Source: Calliopsis andreniformis
Taxonomy: Eukaryota; Arthropoda; Insecta; Hymenoptera; Andrenidae
Assembly: GCF_051401765.1 (NCBI RefSeq)
Contig: NW_027480423.1
Location: 1,488,001 to 1,552,000 of the forward strand
Direction of reading: 5' to 3'
Length of the DNA stretch: 64,000 nucleotides
Shown: in pieces, positions 54,328 to 64,000 of the stretch
How positions within the stretch are numbered: position 1 is the first letter of the stretch
Layout of the letters: each line of letters starts with the position of its first letter
Translations under genes and position numbers: made by a program
The notes under the pieces: generated by a model
Told to the model about the DNA's origin: nothing
The model's input: only the letters and a program-made list of their open reading frames with translations
Databases searched by the model: none

Positions 54328-57300
54328 AACCTAGGCTTCACCCTAGGGCGATGTTCCGCCAGATGGAGTAGTTAGGGCATAAGAAGTCAACCCCGACGCA
54401 TAAAATGCAATAAAAATGCAACAGTTTTTCCATCGTATAAAAGGATTAATTGCAACCAGTTTGAAAGTGATGGTCATTTCTACGTTCCGGGCAACCTAGG
54501 CTTCACCCTAGGGCGTTGTTCCACCAGATGGAATAGCTAGGCCATAAGAAGTCAACGCCAGAAGCATAAAATACGGTATAAATACAACAGCTTTTCCATC
54601 GCATAAAATGTATAATTGCAAACAGTTTGAAAGTGATGGTCATTTCTACGTTCCGGGCAACCTAGGCGTCACTCTAGTGCGTTGCTCCACCACATCTAAT
54701 AGCTACGGCCTTAGACGTCAACGACAGAAGCATAAAATACAATATAAATACAACATTTTTTCCATCATATAAAACGAACAATTGCAACCAGTATGAAAGC
54801 TGTGGTCATTTCTACTTTACGGGCAACCTAGGCTACACCCTAGGGCGTTGCTCCTACAGATTGAATAGTTAGGGCCTTAGAAGTCAATGCCCGAAGGATA
54901 AAATGCAATAAAAATACAACAGTTTTTCCATCATATAACAGGAGTATTTGCAACCAGTTTGAAAGTGATGGTACTTGCTACGTTCCGGGCAACTTAGGCT
55001 TCACTCTAGGGCGTTGCTCCACCGGATCGAATAGTTAGTGCCTTAGAAGTCAATGCCAGAAGCATAAAATACAATATAAATACAACAGTTTTTCCATCGT
55101 ATAAAACGAATAATTGCAACCAGTATGAATGATAACGTCATTTCTACTTTCCGGGCAACCTAGGTATCACCCTAGGGCGTTGCTTCAACAGATTGAATAT
55201 TTAGGGCCTTAGAAGTCAACACCCGAAGCATAAAATACAAAATAAATAGAACAGTTTTTCCATCGTATAAAACGAATAATTGCTACCGGTGTGAAAGTTA
55301 TGGTCACTTCTACGTTCCGGGCAAGCTAGGCTTCACGCTAGGGCGTTGCTCCACCAGATCGAATAGCTATGGCCTTAGAAGTCAACGCCCGAAGCATAAA
55401 ATACAAAATAAATAGTACAGTTATTCCATTGTATAAAACGTATAATTGCTACCGGTGTGAAAGTTATGGTCATTTCTACGTTCCGGGCAACCTAGGCTTC
55501 ACCCTAGGTCGTTGTTCCACCAGATGGAATAGTTAGGGCCTTAGAAGTCAACGCCCGAAGTATAAAATACAAAATAAATAGAACAGCTTTTCCATCGTAT
55601 AAAACTAATAATTTCAACCAGTGTGAAAGTAATGGGCATTTCTACGTTCCGGACAACCTAGGCTTCACTCTAGGGCGTTGCTCCACCACATCGAATAGCT
55701 ACGGCCTTAGAAGTCAACGCCAGAAGCATATAATACAATAAATATACAAGAGTTTTTCCATCGTATATCAGGAATAATTGCAACCAGTGTGAAAGTGATG
55801 GTCATTTCTACGTTCCGGGCAACGTAGGCTTCACTCTAGGGCGTTGTTCCAACAGATCGAACACTTAGGGCCTAAGAAGGCACCGCCAGAAACATAAAAT
55901 ACAATATAAATATAACAGTTTTTCCATCGTATAAAACGAATAATACCAATCAGTGTGAAAGTTATGGTCATTTCTAAGTTCCGCGCAACCTAGGCTTCAC
56001 CCTAGGGCGTCTCTCCAACAGATTGAATAGTCAGGGCCTTAGAAGTCAACGCCCGACGCATAAAATGCAATAAAAATGCAACAGTTTTTCCATCGTATAA
56101 AAGGATTAATTGCAACCAGTTTGAAAGTGATGGTCATTTCTACGTTCCGGGCAACCTAGGCTTCACCCTAGGGCGTTGTTCCGCCAGATGGAGTAGTTAG
56201 GGCATAAGAAGTCAACCCCGACGCATAAAATGCAATAAAAATGCAACAGTTTTTCCATCGTATAAAAGGATTAATTGCAACCAGTTTGAAAGTGATGGTC
56301 ATTTCTACGTTCCGGGCAACCTAGGCTTCACCCTAGGGCGTTGTTCCACCAGATGGAATAGTTAGGGTCTAAGAAATCAGCGCCAGAAGCATAAAATACG
56401 ATATAAATACAACAGCTTTTCCATCGTATAAAACGGATAATTGCTACCAGTGTGAAAGTTATGGTTATTTCTACGTTCCGGGCAACCTAGGCTACACCCT
56501 AGGGCGTTGCTCCTACAGATTGAATAGTTAGGGCCTTAGAAGTCAATGCCCGAAGGATAAAATGCAATAGAAATACAACAGTTTTTCCATCATATAACAG
56601 GAGTATTTGCAACCAGTTTGAAAGTGATGGTACTTGCTACGTTCCGGGCAACTTAGGCTTCACTCTAGGGCGTTGCTCCAACAGATCGAATAGTTTGTGC
56701 CTTAGAAGTCAATGCCAGAAGCATAAAATACAATATAAATACAACAGTTTTTCCATCGTATAAAACGAATAATTGCTACCAGTATGGAAGTGATGCTCAT
56801 TTCTACGTTCCGGGCAACCTAGGCCTCACTCTAGGGCGTTGTTCCTCCAGATTGAATAGTTAGGGCCTAAGAAATCAACGGCAGAAGCATAAAATACAAT
56901 ATAAATATACCTGTTTTTCCATCGTGTAAAACGAATAATTTCAACCAGTGTGAATGTTATGGTCATTTCTACTTTCCGGGCAACCTAGGCTTCACTCTAG
57001 GTCGTTGATCAAACAGATTGAACAGTTAGGGCCTTAGGAGTGAACGCCCGAAGCATAAAATACAATATAAATATAACAGTTCTCCATCATATAACAGGAA
57101 TAATTGCAACCAGTTTGAAAGTGATGGTCATTTCTACGTTCCGGGCAACCTAGGCTTCACTCTAGGGCGTTGCTCCACGAGATCGAATAGTTAGTGCCTT
57201 AGAAGTCAACGCCAGAAGCATAAAATACAATATAAATACAACAGTTTTTCAATCGTATAAAACGAATAATTGCTACCAGTATGGAAGTGATGCTCATTTC

Positions 57301-57961
57301 TACGTTCCGGGCAACCTAGGCCTCACTCTAGGGCGTTGTTCCTCCAGATTGAATAGTTAGGGCCTAAGAAATCAACGGCAGAAGCATAAAATACAATATA
57401 AATATACCTGTTTTTCCATCGTGTAAAACGAATAATTTCAACCAGTGTGAATGTTATGGTCATTTCTACATTCCGAGCAACCTAGGCTTCACCCTAGGTC
57501 GTTGATCCACCATATTGAATAGTTAGGGCCTTAGAAGTCAACGCCGGAAGCATAAAATGCATTAAAAATACAACAGTTTTTCCATCGTATAAAAGGATTA
57601 ATTACAACCAGTTTGAAAGAGATGGTCATTTCTACGTTCCGGGCAACCTAGGCTTCACTCTAGGGCGTTGCTCCACCAGATCGAATAGTTCGGGCCTTAG
57701 AAGTCAACGCCAGAAGCATAAAATACAATAAAGATGCAACAGCTTTTCCATCGTATTAAACGAATAATTTCAACCAGTGTGAATGTTATTGTCATTTCTA
57801 CATTCCGAGCAACCTAGGCTTCACCCTAGGGCGTCGCTCCAACAGATTGAATAGTCAGGGCCTTAGAAGTCAACGCCCGACGCATAAAATGCAATAAAAA
57901 TGCAACAGTTTTTCCATCGTATAAAAGGATTAATTGCAACCAGTTTGAAAGTGATGGTCAT
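54328..57961 (+). repeat. Rearranged 11-monomer and 10-monomer copies
   Basis: gcaagctagg-type monomers at 53,500 and 55,325 and acaagag at 53,921 and 55,746 give an 1,825-bp offset (11 monomers minus 1). It holds from about 55,265 to 56,370, after which this copy skips monomers: ggata at 54,896 and 56,555 are only 10 monomers apart. From about 56,996 the sequence switches to a copy of 50,195-51,024, then returns to ccccgacgc-type monomers. Confidence 0.65.
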
Positions 57962-59370
57962 TTCTACGTTCCGGGCAACCTAGGCTTCACCCTAGGGCGT
58001 TGTTCCGCCAGATGGAGTAGTTAGGGCATAAGAAGTCAACCCCGACGCATAAAATGCAATAAAAATGCAACAGTTTTTCCATCGTATAAAAGGATTAATT
58101 GCAACCAGTTCGAAAGTGATGATCATTTCTACGTTCCGGGCAACCTAGGCTTCACCCTAGGGCGTTGTTCCACCAGATGGAATAGCTAGGCCATAAGAAG
58201 TCAACGCCAGAAGCATAAAATACGGTATAAATACAACAGCTTTTCCATCGTATAAAATGTATAATTGCAAACATTGCGAAAGTAATGGTCATTTCTACGT
58301 TCCGGGCAACCTAGGCGTCACTCTAGTGCGTTGCTCCACCACATCTAATAGCTACGGCCTTAGACGTCAACGACAGAAGCATAAAATACAATATAAATAC
58401 AACATTTTTTCCATCATATAAAACGAACAATTGCAACCAGTATGAAAGCTATGGTCATTTCTACTTTACGGGCAACCTAGGCTACACCCTAGGGCGTTTC
58501 TCCTACAGATTGAATAGTTAGGGCCTTAGAAGTCAATGCCCGAAGGATAAAATGCAATAAAAATACAACAGTTTTTCCATCATATAACAGGAGTATTTGC
58601 AACCAGTTTGAAAGTGATGGTACTTGCTACGTTCCGGGCAACTTAGGCTTCACTCTAGGGCGTTGCTCCACCAGATCGAATAGTTACTGCCTTAGAAGTC
58701 AATGCCAGAAGCATAAAATACAATATAAATACAACAGTTTTTCCATCGTATAAAACGAATAATTGCAACCAGTATGAATGATAACGTCATTTCTACTTTC
58801 CGGGCAACTTAGGTATCACCCTAGGGCGTTGCTTCAACAGATTGAATATTTAGGGCCTTAGAAGTCAACACCCGAAGCATAAAATACAAAATAAATAGAA
58901 CAGTTTTTCCATCGTATAAAACGAATAATTGCTACCGGTGTGAAAGTTATGGTCACTTATACGTTCCGGGCAACCTAGGCTTTACCATAGGGCGTTGTTC
59001 CACCAGATGGAATAGTTAGGGCATAAGAAGTCAACGCCAGAAGCATAAAATACAATATAAATACAACAGTTTTTCAATCGTATAAAACGAGTAATTGCAA
59101 CCAGTACGAAAGTTAACGTCATTTCTACGTTCCGGACAACCTAGGCTTCACTCTAGGGCGTTGCTCCAACAGATTGAATAGTTAGGGCCTTAGAAGTCAA
59201 CGCCGGAAGCATAAAATGCAATAAAAATACATCAGTTTTTCCATCGTATAAACGGATTAATTGCAAACAGTTTGAAAGTGATGGTCACTTCTACGTTCCG
59301 GGCAACCTAGGCTTTACTCTAGGGCGTTGCTCCACCAGATCGAATAGTTAGTGCCTTAGAAGTCAACGCC
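57962..59370 (+). repeat. 14-monomer block B2, partial copy
   Basis: This matches about 51,990-53,388 at offset 5,972 bp (ttccgcc at 52,031 and 58,003; ggata at 52,573 and 58,545). It ends where gtcaacgcccgaagtataaaa replaces gtcaacgccagaagcataaaa, and it continues into an aaactaataatttc monomer. Small differences include cgtttctcc near 58,497. Confidence 0.7.
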
Positions 59371-61446
59371 CGAAGTATAAAATACAAAATAAATAGAACA
59401 GTTTTTCCATCGTATAAAACTAATAATTTCAACCAGTGTGAAAGTAATGGCCATTTCTACGTTCCGGACAACCTAGGCTTCACTCTAGGGCGTTGCTCCA
59501 CCACATCGAATAGCTACGGCCTTAGAAGTCAACGCCAGAAGCATAAAATACAATAAATATACAAGAGTTTTTCCATCGTATATCAGGAATAATTGCAACC
59601 AGTGTGAAAGTGATGGTCATTTCTACGTTCCGGGCAACGTAGGCTTCACTCTAGGGCGTTGTTCCAACAGATCGAACACTTAGAGCCTAAGAAGGCACCG
59701 CCAGAAGCATAAAATACTATATAAATATAACAGTTTTTCCATCGTATAAAACGAATAATAGCAATCAGTGTGAAAGTTATGGTCACTTCTAAGTTCCGGG
59801 CAACCTAGGCTTCACCCTAGGGCGTCGCTCCAACAGATTGAATAGTTAGGGCCTTAGAAGTCAACGCCCGACGCATAAAATGCAATAAAAATGCAACAGT
59901 TTATCCATCGTATAAAAGGATTAATTGCAACCAGTTTGAAAGTGATGGTCATTTCTACGTTCCGGGCAACCTAGGCTTCACCCTAGGGCGTTGTTCCGCC
60001 AGTTGGAGTAGTTAGGGCATAAGAAGTCAACCCCCGACGCATAAAATGCAATAAAAATGCAACAGTTTTTCAATCGTATAAAAGGATTAATTGCAACCAG
60101 TTTGAAAGTGATGGTCATTTCTACGTTCCGGGCAACCTAGGCTTCACCCTAGGGCGTTGTTCCACCAGATCGAATAGTTAGGGCCTAAGAAGTCAGCGCC
60201 AGAAGCATAAAATACAATATAAATATAACAGTTTTTCCATCGTATAGAACGAATAATAGCAACCAGTGTGAAAGTTAACGTCATTTCAACTTTCCGGGCA
60301 ACCTAGGCTTCACCCTAGGGCGTTGCTCCAACAGGTTGAATAGTTAGGGCCTTAGAAGTCAAGGCCCGATGCATAAAATACAAAATAAATAGAACAGCTT
60401 TTCCATCGTGTAAAACGAATAATTGCTACCGGTGTGAAAATTATGGTCATTTCTACGTTCCGGTCAACCTAGGCTTCACCATAGGGCGTTACTCCACCAG
60501 ATCGAATAGTTAGGGCCTAAGATGTGAACCCCAGAAGCATAAAATACAATATAAATGCAACAGTTTTTCCATCATACAAAACGAATAATTGCAACCAGTT
60601 TGAAAGTGATGGTCATTTCTACGTTCCGGGCAACCTAGCCTTCACTCTAGGGCGTTGCTCCACCAGATCGAATAGCTAGGGCCTTAGAAGTCAACGCTCG
60701 AAGCATAAAATACAAAATAAATAGTACAGTTTTTCCAATGTATAAAACGTATAATTGCTACCGGTGTGAAAGTTATGGTCATTTCTATGTTCCGGGCAAC
60801 CTAGGCTTCACCCTAGGTCGTTGTTCCACCAGATGGAATAGTTAGGGCCTTAGAAGTCAACGCCCGAAGTATAAAATACAAAATAAATGGAACAGTTTTT
60901 CCATCGTATAAAACTAATAATTTCAACCAGTGTGAAAGTAATGGGCATTTCTACGTTCCGTACAACCTAGGCTTCACTCTAGGGCGTTGCTCCACCACAT
61001 CGAATAGCTACGGCCTTAGAAGTCAACGCCAGAAGCATAAAATACAATAAATATACAAGAGTTTTTCCATCGTATATCAGGAATAATTGCAACCAGTGTG
61101 AAAGTGATGGTCATTTCTACGTTCCGGGCAACGTAGGCTTCACTCTAGGGCGTTGTTCCAACAGATCGAACACTTAGGGCCTAAGAAGGCACCGCCAGAA
61201 ACATAAAATACAATATAAATATAACAGTTTTTCCATCGTATAAAACGAATAATACCAATCAGTGTGAAAGTTATGGTCATTTCTAAGTTCCGCGCAACCT
61301 AGGCTTCACCCTAGGGCGTCTCTCCAACAGACTGAATAGTCAGGGCCTTAGAAGTCAACGCCCGACGCATAAAATGCAATAAAAATGCAACAGTTTTTCC
61401 ATCGTATAAAAGGATTAATTGCAACCAGTTTGAAAGTGATGGTCAT
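59371..61446 (+). repeat. Mixed domain B monomers linking two block B2 copies
   Basis: acaagag monomers at 59,561 and 61,055 lie exactly 9 monomers apart (1,494 bp). The stretch between contains gttaacgtcatttcaac and ggtcaacctaggcttcaccatag monomers related to the 23-monomer HOR at 37.2-37.5 kb, so material of regions B1 and B2 is interleaved here. No non-satellite sequence was seen. Confidence 0.6.
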
Positions 61447-63784
61447 TTCTACGTTCCGGGCAACCTAGGCTTCACCCTAGGGCGTTGTTCCGCCAGATGG
61501 AGTAGTTAGGGCATAAGAAGTCAACCCCGACGCATAAAATGCAATAAAAATGCAACAGTTTTTCCATCGTATAAAAGGATTAATTGCAACCAGTTTGAAA
61601 GTGATGGTCATTTCTACGTTCCGGGCAACCTAGGCTTCACCCTAGGGCGTTGTTCCACCAGATGGAATAGCTAGGCCATAAGAAGTCAACGCCAGAAGCA
61701 TAAAATACGGTATAAATACAACAGCTTTTCCATCGTATAAAATGTATAATTGCAAACATTGCGAAAGTAATGGCCATTTCTACGTTCCGGGCAACCTAGG
61801 CGTCACTCTAGTGCGTTGCTCCACCACATCTAATAGCTACGGCCTTAGACGTCAACGACAGAAGCATAAAATACAATATAAATACAACATTTTTTCCATC
61901 ATATAAAACGAACAATTGCAACCAGTATGAAAGCTGTGGTCATTTCTACTTTACGGGCAACCTAGGCTACACCCTAGGGCGTTGCTCCTACAGATTGAAT
62001 AGTTAGGGCCTTAGAAGTCAATGCCCGAAGGATAAAATGCAATAAAAATACAACAGTTTTTCCATCATATAACAGGAGTATTTGCAACCAGTTTGAAAGT
62101 GATGGTACTTGCTACGTTCCGGGCAACTTAGGCTTCACTCTAGGGCGTTGCTCCACCAGATCGAATAGTTAGTGCCTTAGAAGTCAATGCCAGAAGCATA
62201 AAATACAATATAAATACAACAGTTTTTCCATCGTATAAAACGAATAATTGCAACCAGTATGAATGATAACGTCATTTCTACTTTCCGGGCAACCTAGGTA
62301 TCACCCTAGGGCGTTGCTTCAACAGATTGAATATTTAGGGCCTTAGAAGTCAACACCCGAAGCATAAAATACAAAATAAATAGAACAGTTTTTCCATCGT
62401 ATAAAACGAATAATTGCTACCGGTGTGAAAGTTATGGTCATTTATACGTTCCGGGCAACCTAGGCTTTACCATAGGGCGTTGTTCCACCAGATGGAATAG
62501 TTAGGGCATAAGAAGTCAACGCCAGAAGCATAAAATACAATATAAATACAACAGTTTTTCAATCGTATAAAACGAGTAATTGCAACCAGTACGAAAGTTA
62601 ACGTCATTTCTACGTTCCGGACAACCTAGGCTTCACTCTAGGGCGTTGCTCCAACAGATTGAATAGTTAGGGCCTTAGAAGTCAACGCCGGAAGCATAAA
62701 ATGCAATAAAAATACATCAGTTTTTCCATCGTATAAACGGATTAATTGCAAACAGTTTGAAAGTGATGGTCACTTCTACGTTCCGGGCAACCTAGGCTTT
62801 ACTCTAGGGCGTTGATCCACCAGATCGAATAGTTAGTGCCTTAGAAGTCAACGCCAGAAGCATAAAATACAATATAAACACAACAGTTTTTCCGTCGTAT
62901 AAAACGAATAATTGCTACCGGTGTGAAAGTTATGGTCACTTCTACGTTCCGGGCAAGCTAGGCTTCACGCTAGGGCGTTGCTCCACCAGATCGAATAGCT
63001 ATGGCCTTAGAAGTCAACGCCCGAAGCATAAAATACAAAATAAATAGTACAGTTATTCCATTGTATAAAACGTATAATTGCTACCGGTGTGAAAGTTATG
63101 GTCATTTCTACGTTCCGGGCAACCTAGGCTTAACCCTAGGTCGTTGTTCCACCAGATGGAATAGTTAGGGCCTTAGAAGTCAACGCCCGAAGTATAAAAT
63201 ACAAAATAAATAGAACAGCTTTTCCATCGTATAAAACTAATAATTTCAACCAGTGTGAAAGTAATGGGCATTTCTACGTTCCGGACAACCTAGGCTTCAC
63301 TCTAGGGCGTTGCTCCACCACATCGAATAGCTACGGCCTTAGAAGTCAACGCCAGAAGCATATAATACAATAAATATACAAGAGTTTTTCCATCGTATAT
63401 CAGGAATAATTGCAACCAGTGTGAAAGTGATGGTCATTTCTACGTTCCGGGCAACGTAGGCTTCACTCTAGGGCGTTGTTCCAACAGATCGAACACTTAG
63501 GGCCTAAGAAGGCACCGCCAGAAACATAAAATACAATATAAATATAACAGTTTTTCCATCGTATAAAACGAATAATACCAATCAGTGTGAAAGTTATGGT
63601 CATTTCTAAGTTCCGCGCAACCTAGGCTTCACCCTAGGGCGTCTCTCCAACAGATTGAATAGTCAGGGCCTTAGAAGTCAACGCCCGACGCATAAAATGC
63701 AATAAAAATGCAACAGTTTTTCCATCGTATAAAAGGATTAATTGCAACCAGTTTGAAAGTGATGGTCATTTCTACGTTCCGGGC
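61447..63784 (+). repeat. 14-monomer block B2, distant full copy
   Basis: This matches 51,990-54,327 at a constant offset of 9,457 bp: ttccgcc at 61,488, ggata at 62,030, gctagg of the gggcaagctagg monomer at 62,957, acaagag at 63,378. It leaves the match near 63,784, where gggcaacttagg replaces gggcaacctagg. The window ends 216 bp later, still inside satellite. Confidence 0.75.
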
Positions 63785-64000
63785 AACTTAGGCTTCACTC
63801 TAGGGCGTTGCTCCACCAGATCGAATAGTTTGTGCCTTAGAAGTCAATGCCAGAAGCATAAAATACAATATAAATACAACAGTTTTTCCATCGTATAAAA
63901 CGAATAATTGCTACCAGTATGGAAGTGATGCTCATTTCTACGTTCCGGGCAACCTAGGCCTCACTCTAGGGCGTTGTTCCTCCAGATTGAATAGTTAGGG

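Larger units (their letters stand above)
1..64000 (+). repeat. 166-bp satellite DNA array filling the whole window
   Basis: Anchor motif gcaacctagg (or a close variant) starts at 43, 209, 375, 541 and 707, exactly 166 bp apart, and the same phase can be followed to the last base. About 385 monomers fit, all in the same orientation; I saw no inverted copy, no foreign insertion and no unique spacer. Monomers vary at many sites but are clearly homologous throughout. Spacings between distant identical variants are whole multiples of 166 once single-base indels are counted. This is tandem satellite DNA of a eukaryote, probably centromeric or pericentromeric by analogy with other satellites of 150-180 bp. 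That placement is inference: no kinetochore-protein binding site was recognised. The family was not recognised by sequence. Confidence 0.97.
33531..64000 (+). repeat. Domain B of the array, defined by aaaaggattaattgc monomers
   Basis: From about 33,540 to the end, monomers reading gtataaaagg then attaattgcaacc and cagtttgaaagtgatgg are frequent; I saw none to the left. Other families concentrated here read tatatcagg with acaagag (39,657, 43,472, 47,949, 53,921, 55,746, 59,561, 61,055, 63,378), aaactaataatttc, and ccccgacgcataaaatgc. It contains the 23-monomer HOR and a patchwork of 5-, 11- and 14-monomer copies. Confidence 0.8.

Noticed and set aside
1..64000. CRISPR-like regular repeats
   Set aside because: There are no unique spacers: the 166-bp unit is continuous and all of it repeats. 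The period is far too long for a CRISPR repeat-spacer unit.

Overview
This window is one uninterrupted block of eukaryotic satellite DNA. From first base to last it is a head-to-tail array of a 166-bp monomer, about 385 copies, all in the same orientation. I found no gene, RNA gene, transposon, CRISPR array or unique-sequence island. The short open reading frames (64-91 codons) are by-products of the repeat and are not annotated. The hand-derived consensus is about 41% GC, with a GC-richer half holding two inverted repeats around CCTAGG and an AT-rich third of about 50 bp. The organism cannot be named from this. The monomer length and multi-kilobase higher-order repeats (HORs) suit a centromeric or pericentromeric satellite of an animal or plant. 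I do not recognise the family by sequence.

Layout: (A) 1 to about 28.4 kb is marked by a 333-bp two-monomer cassette present 21 times, and by nested HORs of 16 monomers (2,657 bp) and 18 monomers (2,989 bp) plus larger copied blocks. (Transition) About 28.4-33.5 kb lacks both the A cassette and the B marker and shows no clean HOR. (B1) After a short lead-in with 7- to 8-monomer copies (34.0-36.3 kb), about 36.35-49.6 kb holds a 23-monomer HOR of 3,815 bp: two apparently near-identical tandem copies, a third lengthened to 4,477 bp by extra monomers, and a partial fourth. (B2) About 49.7-64 kb is a patchwork of copied blocks, chiefly a 14-monomer, 2,323-bp unit that recurs 9.46 kb away, plus 11-monomer and 5-monomer duplications.

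Nothing here acts through a protein. The story is how the array evolves: monomer length is held at 166 bp apart from scattered 1-nt indels, blocks of 2 to 23 monomers have been copied locally, and left and right domains carry different diagnostic variants, as expected from unequal exchange and conversion acting over short range. A centromeric role, hairpin extrusion and one-monomer-per-nucleosome packing are inferences. Coordinates of HOR edges are estimates by eye, usually good to within half a monomer.
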